Assembly: GCF_000003815.2 (NCBI RefSeq)
Contig: NC_049983.1
Location: forward strand, 13,411,855-13,475,854
Source: Branchiostoma floridae
Lineage: Eukaryota > Chordata > Leptocardii > Amphioxiformes > Branchiostomatidae
Length of the DNA: 64,000 nucleotides
Reading direction: 5' to 3'
Shown: positions 24,128 to 38,000 of the stretch, in pieces
Numbering within the stretch: position 1 is the first letter of the stretch
How the letters are laid out: every line of letters begins with the position of its first letter
Position numbers and translations under genes: made by a program
The notes under the pieces: model-generated
What the model saw: the letters and a program-made list of their open reading frames with translations, nothing else
Told to the model about the DNA's origin: nothing
Database searches by the model: none

Positions 24128-26761
24128 CTGATGCGAAATAATCAAGATGGGCAAGTCTTATAAAAGGACAATTGTCGTTCTCGTATCAATGCCTTCGTTC
24201 TGCAACTCCATTCCTGCAATGAACACTTTCCCCCCTCACTTTCTGACAGCCTTCTATCAGCTGATTAGAACTATTCATAATAAGCTTACAATGTGACAAT
24301 GAGGCAGATAACGGAAGGTTTTCCTTTAAATCAACTTTTAGCAATCCCCAAGATTTAATTAAATGACTGGAAAAACAAAGGCTTTTCTTCCCAACCTGAG
24401 TTCAAACCAAATTAACTTAAATATCATTTGCCTTAGGAATATGTTTTACCACCATTCTTTCTAAGCCAAGTAGAAGTCATGGTGTCAAAAATACATTTTC
24501 TGTCAAGGACTTAAAGGCCACTGACTAAGTGACTTGAACCTGACACCATGGAATCACACTGCACTTGTCTCGAAGAAAGCACCTTTTCCTGTGGAAGGAC
24601 ACTGCTACAACTGTTTTCCAAGAGAAACAATCACCATGCAAGTGTTTTAAGTTACAACATCGAGATATGAATTTCATTTTCATCCAAATGTAAAGAGCTA
24701 ATACAGGACTCAAGGCTTTCATAAGGCCTACCAAAAACCGCATCCCCCAAAAGCTATTAGGAATACCCATTATGATGCTATCATAGCACATTTGTATCAA
24801 CCATTTGACTCTAGTGGACCTAATCCAATACCTATCTTAAATTTCTATTTAGTTGATTCTATGGCAAAATAGAACTGTCTTTTCTATATTTGAGCTTTGA
24901 TTCTCAAGACAAGAACAATTGTCTTACCTTTGGAAACTAGTGCCCTGTAAGAGTCACATGTGGAAGAGATGAGGACAGATTTGTCCCTTACATAAGCACC
25001 AATAGGATGTCCTGTGCCTTATCCCAACTGGTATGCCCTGGAGGAAATGGTTGCACAGGATTAGAGTTGAGGAGACAAAACAACTCCAGCAAGCAAGACC
25101 TTGATTTGACTTTCTGTCAGTTGGAAAAGCATATGACAATCAATTAGCTGTAACAGTTAACTTGGCTTTCTTGAGTTTCACACTTTTGGCAGGAGTTAAA
25201 AGACCCAAGAGGCATGAATTAAGAGGCACGGAAATTGATGATGGCAAGGAAGATAAGCTTACCTTGTTAAATCTCCTGTGCCCTGCATGCACTCAAGCAA
25301 ATGTAGAAGTCCTCACAGTAGTCAAAATGTGCAAAATAGCTAACAGATTTGTAGCTGTATGATACATGTATATGTACTTTACAGTTGTCAAGCCGAGGAA
25401 TAAGAAATCTTTGTTTGTAGGCTTTTCTGTTTCCTATCTTTCACCAAACTGCTAGGTAAAATCTTCCAAGGTTCAACAACATTTCTGAACAAGCAAAGAG
25501 ACTGCAAGATTGTGCAAAGTACATAAACAAGCTCAAGAACTTCAATACAGACCTTGGGTCACAAAGTTAATCAAACCTCCTGGTTTACACCATGTTGTTA
25601 GTGTAGGATGAATGAGTGTGATTTGCGGGATTGGAAGTCGTGGATACCTCACGTAGGGGATTGTAAAAGGGTTGACTAATCCTTGCCACACAGGCTTGAG
25701 AACATATGAGCTCAGCATTATGTAGTTAACAAGGTGTGAGGTCCTGAGGAACAATCCTGCAGCACATCATCAAGTTCTGAAATTGACCATAGCTGATCTT
25801 TGCCCATAAAGATTAGGAATGTGCAGTGATTTCATGCAGATTGTAACATAAGTCAGTGGGAAGTTGAAGGTTCTTGACATGGGATTACATTTCAATACTT
25901 AACAAGGTGTGAGGTCCTAATGAATGATGTCAGAGGAAAAAGTTCTATCTTGTTCTACAAGTACAACATGTACATAATACACTAGATGTCTGATGTACTT
26001 ATAAAGTCACATGAAGTAATTGACACATGCTACTTTTTCCATGAGTGAGAAAATACCATTTTTATTCCTTAATATATTTCATTACTAAGTATATATGGAT
26101 CAATACCTTGATGGCATTGTACATGGTTACACTCAAAAGCAGATGTTCACTATAGTATGATGTACCCTTGAGCTTTCATCCAAAAGATGCAGAAGTACAT
26201 GACTCTCAGTCATATTCTCAACATAATCATTGGTAAACTACATTTACATCTTATATTTATTTCGATTTGACATTTCATGGTTTTCATTGAGTTCATGATG
26301 TGAAAGAAATCTTCATGCACCTGAGGTTAAACACTTGATTGTGACTTTTCTACAACAGCCTAGACAGACATACATTGGCCCACTGTCGTCACATTTCTGC
26401 ACTTGATGGTTGTTAGTAACATCATGCTTCTGGACAGTCAGTTGTGGCTTTGTAGTTTAAACGAAATCATACAGATACCTGATGATGTCAAAGTTTACAG
26501 TCCTGTAAAAAAAAAGCAAAAAGATTATTGTATTGTATTGAAAGGCACAGTCACTGGAAGAGTTCTGGACAGATCCCAAAATTGCACTGAACTTACACTC
26601 TTCAGTTAGAGATACAATCTGAATGGAGTTCTTGTAAGACAGATATCCCTTTGCAAAAGAGCCTAGAAATAAGTAACTGTTTCTTTAATATGAAAAGAAA
26701 GCAAGTAACTAGGGATAGGTGCTAAGGAAGGCAAAAATCTGTTGTTGAGGATGTTGCTCAC

Positions 26762-29700
26762 CTGGCTATAGACCTCATGAAGTCCAGCCCCACTGTACAC
26801 TTGAATTTTGCCCCGTCCAGCTGGTCATCACTACCCACCTGGGTCATCAGGCGCAAGGTCACAAGGGAAGAGATCTATGGTGTCAAAGCACAGAGGAGTT
26901 ACTAGTAGCAGGCAGACTGTATTCATTGCAATCTCATAAACAACCTGATTTCAAACTACTGGTAAGATACCTTTCAGTAACTCATCCAATCCCAACAAAT
27001 TAATCTTTGAGCCGATGCTGATTTTGAAATATGTTACTGCACATTGCACCCACTACCAAAACCTCTCAGGAGTGAAACCTCCCATTAATGCAAACATATG
27101 ATTAGATGTTGACAGTAGATACCACTTTCAAATTGACAAACTGGTTGTAAACTTACTTATCTCTTAGTTAACACACTAATTTTCAGAAAGTAAGATGTGC
27201 GCAGATGTTGGCAGTGGGTGTGACTTTGCTAAACAGCTTTCAAACCAGGTTCTCTATCACTAACTGATCTATTTCCAGGCACAAACCTGTGAGTAGATGT
27301 TGGCTGTAGGTGCGACCTTGCCCTCCACAATGCTGTAGAAAATGGCCATCAGCCTGTCTAGTGGGAAGGGTTTGGGACCCAACAACTGACTACTGGCCTG
27401 TAGGGAAAAATAGGAGAAGTTCAGTCCCTTGGCCTAAACTAGGCTATTATGTAGTGCTGATGATACTTTATATATAAAACGGTTATCCCTATTGTTTTGT
27501 AGCCCACGAATACCTTAATAGGAGTGTAAACATTGATTCATGGTGTGGAGGCAAAGGAGGGAGGTTTAGCTATAATCTTATGAAAATTATCTTCGTTGTT
27601 GGATATCATCCTTAACAACAAAGGAAGAAGTGAATGGCAAAACTACAGTCATGTGTAACAAATGTAAATTTAGTATGATACTATAAAATTTATTATATCC
27701 ATGTAACTTTCTCTGTACTATCAAAAGTCTAACACAGCATGGATCAGTTGATGATTTTTAAAGATGTGAGTTATTCATACTGACCCTCTCATCTCTCTTC
27801 ATCTGTTGTACAGTTTTCTTCATCTTCCCTGCATGCTGTATGAATGAACACCAAAGGGATGAAATATTAACCTATCACTGATCTGTAAAATTCAATGATA
27901 CAGACTCTAAGATATCTAAGTACATGAATATCTATTTATAATTAGGTGAAACTTTCAACAGGAGCAGACAAGCCGAGGTGGTATACCGTAAAACACCAGG
28001 TTTCAGGGTATGGTTCAGGTAAAGGCATGAAGGTAAAGGCTCCAGAACCAATGAAGACATTGTGTCAAATGTAATGCCAACAGGCACACTGGCACTTTTT
28101 TCAACCTTCCTGGGGGTACATCAAGCCTTAAGTGATTGTTTTTCATGCACTTTATCAGGTTACCATGGAACATGTTAATGCAAAGAGTTAAAAATATTCC
28201 TAATCCATGAGCTATGTATGCTTACTGGGACCATCAATCACAAATAAATGAGACTCCAGTCAGGAACTCAGTGTGACTGCAGTACCGATACTGACCAATA
28301 GGTGGCACCCATGTACAGACCTTGAGGAAGAATCGCCTGTCTGTCCGAGCAGGGTTGTAAGATGCCAGGTAAGCAGCAATCAGCAGAAACTTGGAGTAGA
28401 ACGGTAGCTCCATATTCACTTTGCCTGTTAGTGCTAAAGATATACAATTGTATATAAGTACATTAACTTAAGAACCCTAAAAAAAAAAGTAGCCTATCAT
28501 ATATTTTCTACTGGTTGTGGGATAAGGCAGCATGGAGAAGGTTGATATCTGTTAACAGAGTAAAGCTTTGGCTTTCAATTCTCTGATAAACTGATGGGAT
28601 GACAAAAGGATGTGTAATTCTTTTCATTGCCTACTTAACATCTACACTTAATCTGTAATGATAGAGATCACATGCAATAGAAGTTACTGTATCAATACAA
28701 AAAAATGATTGAACCATTCACAAAAATTTGAAAAAAAAAGAACCATATAATGTTACTTGTACTGTTGTACATGCTGTTGTAACCTGTTTTGAGTTCTATT
28801 TTGTTCCAAATATTTGCTCACAAGTAGGTACTAGCTTAACATACTTTTGATATTTGCTGATGAAGACTCCTGTGTAGCAGCTCCCTCCTGCATCCTCTCC
28901 CACTGAGCACTGAAAAACAGTGTCAATATAATAATCATAACCTGTTGACACTAAATCATTGTGTTAAGTTCCTTTTGCTAGAGATTTGGACTATTGCTTG
29001 AATCTCAGGAAATGTCATTTTGCAAATGTTAAACAATACAACTATCTCATTTGATCTATGGAAGGTCTTTTTTTCCCAAAGCAACTAACAGATAGATGTT
29101 CCTCACCTTGACACCTCTCTAAGATAGACAGTTTGCAGAGCTTTCCTCAGATGTGGCTCAATGTTCCTCCACAACTTGTGAACATCTTCTTCAGTGGCTG
29201 AGAATCCAACAGAAAAAAACTTAAAGTCGCACAAAATCTCCATGTGCAGGTCTGCAAGTAAATAGTTCTACAAACATTCTGTACTATCGACTTCACTTTA
29301 TTTCACAACTTTATACATGTACATGTACATGTACATCTTTTCATTTAGTAAAAGAACAAACCATACTAACCTTCTCCTTTTTTAATTGGTTCACAAAACT
29401 TTGGAAAGTTGAGTAGAGCCTGTAGAAGCAAATACATGTTTTAACGATTGAACAATCTGTCAATTTCTATTAAACAAGTTTTATAATTCTTATACACGTA
29501 CATTACAATTCATTTCACATTGCTCCAGTCAGCTGGAATTCACAATTTTATGTAAATGCAGTATAAATTTCCTGAAAATATTACACCCTAAATTTTTAGC
29601 CATTCAGTAATGGAAGTCCATACAAAAAAAAATGATGTGTTCAGAGTAAGACTGAGATTAGACACATAGCATTCTTATGACTTTTACTTACAAGGTGCCT

Positions 29701-32700
29701 TATCTCATTCAGGTTCCTGCAGGCCATGTAGAACACACTAAGAACAATGTTGACATATGACATGTAGAAGTCCTTAGTATAACCAGTGGGACAATCTGAT
29801 GACAAAATCTCCAACAATTCATCTGGAATGAGACAACATGTCAGGAAATTCAGTACATCAAAACAGTACGGATACTGTTTACATAAAACTACTTGTTCAA
29901 CAAGAACATTATAGATGTTCAACTGATTAATGCAAACTATACTTAATTACTTTGGTCGATCTTCCGCTCGAACCAAACTTAAAAGCTGTCTAAACCAAAC
30001 CAAACCAGACAAAACTATAACGTTACATACATGTATAATGTGACAAAGTTACGGAAGGAATGGTTATGATCGCCTCAGAAGCCCCACCTTTCGTATAATC
30101 TGGGAAGTGCAGCACCAGAGGTTCACACATCCCTGTCCCAGCTCGAAACTTCTCCCACACAATCTCTGTCAGCAGAACCACACACACATTACATCCAGTC
30201 TGCAAAATAAAAAATAGAATAGAAGCAGTGTTTCCGCCAGAGGGGCGTCCACCCGTCCAATGACGGTCTCATTTCGTTTTGGACGGCTTGAACGCAACCA
30301 GAGGCCGTCCTCATAAAAAAAATTGCGACCCACATTTTGCCGAGAAATCTGTACAAAGTTGATAAATGTAAACCGCAGTTTTGTGTTTTGTATTGAAGCT
30401 AGAGGCTTGGGACGCCGTCCACAGTCAGAAAGCCGCTCACTGTTTGTTTTGCTATTGTTATAGTTGTTGACAATGTGTGTCGGCGGCCTTTCGCATACGA
30501 TAATCAAAACCCGTTTTTCAAGGCCTCAGTTACACGAATTTGCCCTGTCACATAATTCGCAAACTTGGCGGTAGGTCGATCTCGCTATAAGTATAACACT
30601 ACAAACTAAACTTTGTTTAATTGGGAGAAATAAGACAGCACACTATTAAACTTTGTCTAGATTAACAACTTTAGTCTCTGTTTTCATCGTCAATCATCGT
30701 AAACAAAACAAAACACAATCAGATACATGTGCCCACCGGCCCGGGTGCTCGGCACGGGAAATCGACCTCGTTCAAGTTCGCTATCGGCAACACAGCGGAA
30801 AAATAAAGTGTTCACATAAGAGATGATGGACGTAAAAAACATCAAGTATAACTTTGGTTCCTTTTTATATGAGTTTTGAGCCCGAAAAATCTCCGAAAAC
30901 GGCAGAAATTTTCGGGATAAATGTTGTTGTTGTTGTTGTTGTTGTTGCATCAAAAATGGCGGTCGGTAGTTGTTGTGTATCCTAGCCAATCACAGCGCTA
31001 GTTTCCCGTGACGTCGCTAGCTTTCCCAGATCTCGCGAGAAGTCACCACGTGAGATTGCGGGATTTCGGCCGCCATTACGCTCACTGTCGCCGATAGACG
31101 ATGTTTTTCGTCATTTCTGAACGCAAATTTCTCGATCTATGGAAGGTTTTAGATGATTTATAAGTATACCACAACATAAAAGAGAATATATACAAATGCT
31201 ATTTCTTTTTTGAAAGTCCAAGAACCGTTTCTAGAACTTTTTAAAAGTCGTAGTACCCGTTCGGTGCGGCATACCGGTACGCGGCCCAGATCATAACACT
31301 TCAGCACTGAACTTAATCGGACGTTAGTTGTTTTGTTTTTTCTTGCGACAGTTAACCATTAACTTTAATTTTCGCGATTTTACAATTAAATTTAATTTTC
31401 GCGGTTTTACAATGTTCGCGGTTTTGCAATTAAATTTAATTTTCGCGGTTTTCGCGCCCCAAGGTGGACGGCCTCCCAGCTGAGGTCTGGCGGAAACACT
31501 GAATAGAAGAGTAGCTATTCCTTTGAACTGAAACAGATATGCATGTAACAAAACATAATAAAACAAAATGTAGAACATAACATAGCAAAACTTCTGGCTC
31601 TCTAAAGTTTATTTGTAGCAGAAAAGTTTGTCTGCCTACGTCACAGACATAAATCCTATCAAATCCAGGCATGTGTGACATACCACTCTAAGAAATTACT
31701 AACGTACCAACTCCCCAAGCCTCAAAAAGGCAGGTAAGATGTTCATATCCATTTCCCTAAGCCTCTCTGCTTTGTCCAGTACCTATGAAGAAAATTAACA
31801 GATCATGAGTTCATGACATTCAAAATACATAGCTTCATATCTACATTCTAGATTTGCTATTGCTATAAAATACCCATTACCAGCATATCTGTTATTCAGG
31901 GCTCGAAATACTGGGTGCATGTGCACCCAGGTGCACCCAAAATTGAAGCTGTGCACCCAATTATTTTCTATGGGTGCACAGGGTGCACCCAACTATTTTC
32001 TTAGGTCTATGTATGTAAAGATATCAAAGTATACTAGTATAACAAGTTACATCATATTCCTGTGTTAGAAAGATAATAAAAAGGTCTGTCATGGTACTTG
32101 TTAAGAATTTGATAGCTTGTAACTAAGTTTTATTATTACTTTTAGGTTATTGCTTAAATTTAAGTGGTGCACCCAAAATTTTTTTGGTGCACCCAATTTT
32201 TAAAGCTGGGTGCACCAGTGCACCTAATCCCAAAAATGAATTTCGAGCCCTGGTTATTACTTCAAGAACTTTTAACATTCAAAAAGACAATGTTTAATAT
32301 GAGCAATCTTACAATATACATAGTCTCTTCTTGTAGTTCTCGATCTTCAATGATGGTCCGTAATGTCTTGACAAAATCGTTCATGTTGTCACAGCGGCTG
32401 TAGTTTGTGTAGTCGTTGTCTGGGGCGGGTGTGACCAGAGCCACCTGGTTCAGGATGTGGTCGTATAGAAGACGGGAGGTGTAGCACTCCACACAGTTCA
32501 CTAATGCATGGGGTAGCTGGGAACACATTACAAACAGTAGTGATGTTAGTCTTGGGTTGAAATGAAATAACAAGATGCAGGCCTCTAATGCACATTACTT
32601 GCTTATGGTGCACAGGTGCAGATAAGAAAAAGCAGACTAAATAACTACTTTGTAGACCATAAAATCAAAAACTGTACTGCTGTATGATCTCAACATCAGT

Positions 32701-33352
32701 ATCACAATGCTAACCATAAGACAACACCAACATAAGGGAATAAATACCTTTAGGGTGTTAAGTATGCTGCTGATGACATGTGACTTGCCGGAACCTGTAG
32801 GACCATACAGGAACACCCTTGGGCAGCTCAGATGGTTATTCTGTGGGTAAACAACAACACATCTGGTAAACAATTTAAAGACAGTCTCTTGTTCAAGTTT
32901 GATGGGTGACAATCCATGCCAAATTCAGCTTGGAAAAGTACGAGAAAGCAATGCCTTCAAGTACCAGAGTTACCAACCCAAGACCAAGATGTTCAAAAAT
33001 CTATTTTTCCCTAGAATTATCGTAGAGTGCAATAGTGGAACTTGTTGCCACCAAGTATAGTAAGTAAGTTGTCTGTTATAACATTTACAGGTACAAGTGC
33101 AGAAATGCTAGTTTAAGCATTTGCTATCCGGCTCTGAGACACAAAATCAACATCTTCTCGGTGCTACTGGATAGCAATTCCACAAGACAGATACATCTTT
33201 ATGTATAGACTTCTCCTAGCATGTTTCATCCCTACCTGCCCAAACAGTGCCAGCAGTTGTGTGACCAGGTCATGACGACTGGGACAGCTGCTGTACAGGT
33301 CTGCTAGCTGTTCTGTGGGGTGGCCAAACACAGTGGGAGGACCTGCTGCCAT
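26762..33352 (-). CDS. ORC5: Origin recognition complex subunit 5
   Basis: Nuclear AAA+-type subunit of ORC, which marks replication origins. Thirteen coding exons, phase-consistent, 441 codons: 33236-33352, 32748-32840, 32313-32516, 31708-31782, 30088-30199, 29692-29822, 29371-29419, 29107-29197, 28845-28909, 28321-28433, 27785-27835, 27287-27397, 26762-26874. Exon 2 has the Walker A motif GPTGSGKS; exons 3/4 join to give a Walker B-like MYIVLDKAE. Other strong family matches are [41 protein letters not shown] and [11 protein letters not shown]. The start [10 protein letters not shown] at 33352 is in a first coding exon reaching upstream to an acceptor at 33385, so a 5' UTR intron is likely. 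The final coding exon (human ends with about 14 more residues) was not identified; a phase-compatible but dissimilar candidate is 26602-26662. Two hAT insertions lie in introns. Confidence 0.95.
30224..31501. mobile_element. hAT-type DNA transposon, non-autonomous, in an ORC5 intron
   Basis: Perfect 16-bp inverted termini CAGTGTTTCCGCCAGA sit at 30224 and (mirrored) at 31486-31501, flanked by the perfect 8-bp target duplication AATAGAAG (30216-30223 and 31502-31509). That terminus and duplication length are hAT hallmarks. No transposase is readable. The interior contains a GTT microsatellite, CpG-rich sequence with TCTCGCGAGA at 31031-31040, and TTCGCGG tandem sequence near the right end. Confidence 0.88.
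30922..30947. repeat. (GTT)n microsatellite
   Basis: About eight GTT units inside the hAT element. On the minus strand it reads as a short glutamine run, but in no gene. Confidence 0.85.
31897..32252. mobile_element. hAT-type MITE (CAGGGCTCGAA termini) in an ORC5 intron
   Basis: The left end CAGGGCTCGAAAT is mirrored by ATTTCGAGCCCTG at the right end. The interior holds many GGTGCACCCA motifs in both orientations, so it can fold back on itself. GTTATT flanks both ends (31891-31896 and 32253-32258), consistent with a hAT insertion, though a full 8-bp duplication is not perfect. Confidence 0.75.
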
Positions 33353-33845
33353 GACAATGGCTATCAAATGTTGTTTTTTTAGTACCTGAAATATGAGTGC
33401 CAGAGACATTACATCTTTTTCCTTGTCTACCGAGTATTATCAGTATCATGTTAACATGAAAATTATGTCATTGTCAACAAATTGTGTTATTATGTTTCAG
33501 ATACAAATTTTAAGTAACAAAATTACATTATGTGCATAATATTTGCCCAGTTGAGATAACCCTGTAAATTGTTTTCCCAATAAAGAGCATAACAGAAGTG
33601 CAATATCATGCATGTTAGAAGACATCTGAGCAACTTAAGCTAACTTTGTCAAGCATCTTTCTTCATCAACTATACAAATGACACGAGTGTGTTTTCCAGT
33701 CGCCCCCCTCCCCATCGATTATCCCACAAAAACACGACTTTGTAGCCCTCAGTTTTCACTAGATTCGCTATCAAACAACATCTAGCCAGACTTAAACACT
33801 AAACTTTCATGTAGGTTAGGGTCAGTCAACAAAGTTTGCACTTAC

Positions 33846-34622
33846 TCGGCGAAATGACGGCGGCAAATGGAACAGAGAGGTCTTCCACGTTTGCTTTTTA
33901 TCGTAAACCCGCCATTTGATTTTTCTAGGTCTACCATTGGTTTAGAAATTTGTAGAAGAAACCATTATACATGATACAATAGGAGTAATCTTAAATAAAT
34001 CTATTTCAAATTCTTGAGTATTATTGATTAAATGTATCTTTTATTATACAAACAGATTACTAATAAATAATTTTAATTATTGTTAATTTATAATGTCATT
34101 TACTTCCTATTGATGGTATTCAGTCGGAATACCCCTAGGATACATTCAGTCAGAATACCCCATATAAAATAGACTATTCTGAGGTCATAGGTGACATTAG
34201 TTATTCTGACTCCAATTTCTCCGGGTCGTAGAGCATTCATGCTGAATATGGGTGGATTTTCATAACAATAGAGCGTACAGGCGGGCCTCGAGGGGGAAGG
34301 AGACGTGAAATTGTGCCTGGGAGTGACCTCTCGTTGTACCCGGGACAGTTTGGGCCCCACCTAGGCAACATTCCGGCGTTCACACGGCCATAAACAGGAA
34401 CGGATAACGGCGTGCAGGTGGTGTTTGTGTTTGTTTACGGTGCAGGTGTGTCCGCTACTCGATACGTAAAGTACGTAAACAGATACAACGGAACTAAAGC
34501 AGTTTTAGAGAAGTGTAGAGTCCAATTTCCACAAAATCTACGGGGTCACCCTCGGTTGAGTGTCCGTTTACGGTGCGGTGCGCCAACCGGACCGTCCTGA
34601 TACCGGACAACATTCAAACCAG
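33846..34622. promoter_or_regulatory. Head-to-head 5' region of ORC5 and the LHFPL gene
   Basis: On the minus strand a donor GTAAGTGC at 33845 defines the end of an ORC5 5' UTR exon (33846 to about 33900), which would join the acceptor at 33385. On the plus strand a non-coding exon ends at 34622 (CAAACCAG|GTGAGATG) and would join the acceptor at 35063. The transcription starts must lie within about 0.5 kb of each other and point apart, so a shared bidirectional promoter is likely. The stretch 34110-34165 has a short direct repeat (TTCAGTC(G/A)GAATACCCC). Confidence 0.55.
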
Positions 34623-34920
34623 GTGAGATGGAAACATTGGTGTAGGATTACAATCGCCATACCCGGCCCGCTCTTGATTTGTCCAGGCTTTATTTTCTAA
34701 CGTAATTTAATACGTTTGATTAATGAAATGTTAAAGTTGCAATTGTAGTATACCCACCCCTGTTGTCAGTTATGTATATTCCAATTATTAGTATGAATAT
34801 TCTAAAGTAAAGTTAAAAGGCTAAAAGATCACTGATGAAGGAGTAAAATTTAGCACTCCCAAGATCACAAGTGTTTGCTGATCCTATTGTAAAAATTTCT
34901 AGCTGTGACGTGTGCAAAGG

Positions 34921-35020
34921 NNNNNNNNNNNNNNNNNNNNNNNNNNNNNNNNNNNNNNNNNNNNNNNNNNNNNNNNNNNNNNNNNNNNNNNNNNNNNNNN
35001 NNNNNNNNNNNNNNNNNNNN
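34921..35020. other. Assembly gap (100 N)
   Basis: A run of exactly 100 N in the first intron of the LHFPL gene; a round number typically marks a gap of unknown size. Confidence 0.99.
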
Positions 35021-35092
35021 CTGTCTTGTAGGAATATGTGCTTAACATACAAATATTTAACAGGTCATACAAACAGTAAACAAGTTTTGAAG

Positions 35093-38000
35093 ATGTACAA
35101 CGAGGAGCTGAAGATCTACCACAGTAGCTACATCCGCAACGCACGGGCCATCGGTGTCTTGTGGGCCATCTTTACGATATGTTTTGGGATCATAAACCTT
35201 GTAGTATTCATTCAGGTAAGTGTATTACCTCTATATATTATACAAGCTGTAATTCTCAAACACCTTGCTGTAGACCTAGTAGTGATTACTAGTATCAAGG
35301 AAGTTTTATCATTATATAAATAAAACCTCCTTGATATTAGCAAAGGACTTTTGAGGTAAAAATTTGCATATATCTTAACCCTTTGCCTAAGAGCTGATTA
35401 TCTAGTTCTATCCAATGGCAGTTGACAGGAGTATGCCTTGATATACTGTAATCAATCATTGTAGCAGTCATGTTCTGCATATAGCTGTACATACCAGATT
35501 GCAGGAGCAGATAGAGCATTTTGTTTTGGTAGATGCAGTCATGCCTGTCTTACAGAGATTGCAGTTAGTCAACTTATGCATATCAAAAACAAGTGAAGAA
35601 GTGTATTCAATGCCACCTTGCAAACACCTTGTTCCAGCAAAAATGAATTGAACATCAAGTAGATCTGTACATCCAAAACAGCACTGGATGTACAGTAAAA
35701 TAATTTAGACTACTAACATTAGTATTTAGAACAGGGATGGACCTTTCTTCAAGTGAAGTGTATTTTTCCAGAAAAGATTAACTGTATCCACATTCCGATT
35801 TGGTAAATAGATTTGTTTTCAAACATTAAGACAGCTGTATGAAATGTATGACGAGCCTTGAATAGCACATACATGTATATACATTTAGTATTCGAAAAAA
35901 TTCCATTATAAAATCTATACACATTATGATATGCACTTGTATTGCCATATTCCTTGCAGGTGTAGGCCTCCTGTTGACAGCTTGTATACAATAACTCAGT
36001 TCTGAAGCTTGACCAATCACTCCAATTACATTACCTCCTTGTGTTACATGTAAAAACTTCCATCATAAATTCCTGTAGTAATTCTAACCATACATCCATT
36101 CCCTGATTATCCATTTTCTTACTTTATAACTTGCATATCACATGCACCACCAGCCAAGGCTAGGAAGTCAGTATGGTAGTTGGCATTGGGCCCAAAAGTA
36201 ATTGTTTCTTGTTACTTGTCGGATATAATCTTAATGTAAACCATAGCCAATTGGCAGAAGTCCATTTCTGCAAGGTGAGACATCAACATGTGCACATTGT
36301 TCCATAGTTGTGCTTGCAGGAGTTTGCAGGCTTATACTTTTATTACAATCCCCAAAGTAGCAATCAGGTATGTTGAGTTATTATCAAACATGCACTGAAC
36401 AGCCATAAATGCAGGCTTTTCATTATTCGGGTGCATTAACGTTATAGCAATTTTGCAAGGCTTATTGCATGGCATTCTTTTGTCCTACAATATGAACCCA
36501 GGAATAGTAAAGGCACTGGCTGATGATATGACACAATCCCATTCCTTTTGAAAAGAAATATTTCAGCAGATGATGTTACTTGCTTTTATTGGTAGTAGAA
36601 TGACACAGTTATAACTATATAAGAATCAGGTCCTATTCGTATACAAAGGACAAATTTAGCAACATCTATATTTCTATTAACAAGGCAGATGGTGTGAAAA
36701 ATTCAAAGAAACATTCAACTGTTGTAGTTCATATCAATACTTGGTCCAAAACTGTCTTTCAAACAGCCTTTGCATTAAGATAGGCAGTTATGATGTTGGT
36801 ATCTAAATTTAGATAACAGTAAATGTCAAAGAAATAAAGAAAGCTGTCAACACACAAAGATACAGGTACAGATAGAACCTAATGGCCTCCCTTTGTGTTG
36901 CTGTCTACTTGTATTGCTAGTATGTGCATTCATTTGAACATAGCAAACCATGTATGGAGATGTACATAATATGATAAGAATTGAATTGAATATGGTTTAG
37001 ATGGTTCAACCCCTTTTTGGAAAAAATAATNNNNNNNNNNNNNNNNNNNNNNNNNNNNNNNNNNNNNNNNNNNNNNNNNNNNNNNNNNNNNNNNNNNNNN
37101 NNNNNNNNNNNNNNNNNNNNNNNNNNNNNNNNNNNNNNNNNNNNNNNNNNNNNNNNNNNNNNNNNNNNNNNNNNNNNNNNNNNNNNNNNNNNNNNNNNNN
37201 NNNNGCTACAACCTCTCTATCTTTTCTCCTTTCATTTGTCAACTGATTAGATGCAACATTGTGTTATCATTGCAATGATAATAGGAAAATACAAAAATTT
37301 GAGAATAAAACATGCCTCACCTTTCCACTTAATGACAGAGAATCAAGATATATAAGTAAAACTGTGTCATGCAGACCCACTTTAAGATTTATATAAATTC
37401 ATGGCAAATTCAATACAGCAAAACAGCTGTCATACTTTTCATCCCTTTAATGGCTAAACTATATCTAGCTGACCTAGATACTAGGCATCTCTGGTGTATA
37501 CTTATTGATGAAATTTGGGATGAAGGCAACTGAGCTGAAAAATGTTTTTCAATACAGTATAAGCCAAAATAAGGAACAATACATTTGAGAAGACGTCAAT
37601 ATTTCAGGGTGGAGAATGTATAGCTACATTTGCTAATAATTTGTACATGCTATAATGTGTCATATCTTGTATCGCTTGATGAGATTTTATTTCTCTCCTC
37701 AGCCATTCTGGATAGGTGACTCCAAGGACACACCTATGACTGGTCACTTCGGCCTGTACCGGTACTGTCTGGGCAGAGGGCTGACACAAACCCTTCAGTG
37801 TGAGGGACGGCTAGACGACTTTGCCACCATTCCCAGTGATGCTTTCAAGGCAGCCACCTTCTTTGTGGGGTTCAGCTTCCTGATGATCCTCATCTGCATA
37901 ATCTGCATGCTACTCTTCTTCTGTGTACATGCAGAGAAGGTCTACAAGATCTGTATGTGGCTGCAAATTGTCTCTGGTGAGTTTTTGCTGGTTGCTTTGT

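Larger units (their letters stand above)
14102..26600. other. Intergenic region between reelin 5' end and ORC5 3' end
   Basis: About 12.5 kb with no exon chain I can support. Apart from the two DNA transposons listed separately (22333-23131 and 23947-24127), it is AT-rich unique-looking sequence with scattered splice-like sites. Reelin 5' UTR and promoter must lie at its left end; I see no clear TATA box. ORFs near 20176-20554 (minus) are open for about 95 codons but match nothing I recognise. Confidence 0.6.

Noticed and set aside
24935..25260. Splice-like micro-exons on the minus strand as the missing ORC5 end
   Set aside because: Exons of 17-20 bases with no conserved coding; not enough to support a link.
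30169..30507. 112-codon minus-strand ORF
   Set aside because: It combines an ORC5 exon end with the hAT element; only the first part is coding.
34813..35323. ORFs running through N runs (also 37001-37250 and 58224-59246)
   Set aside because: They exist only because unknown bases were read as open codons.
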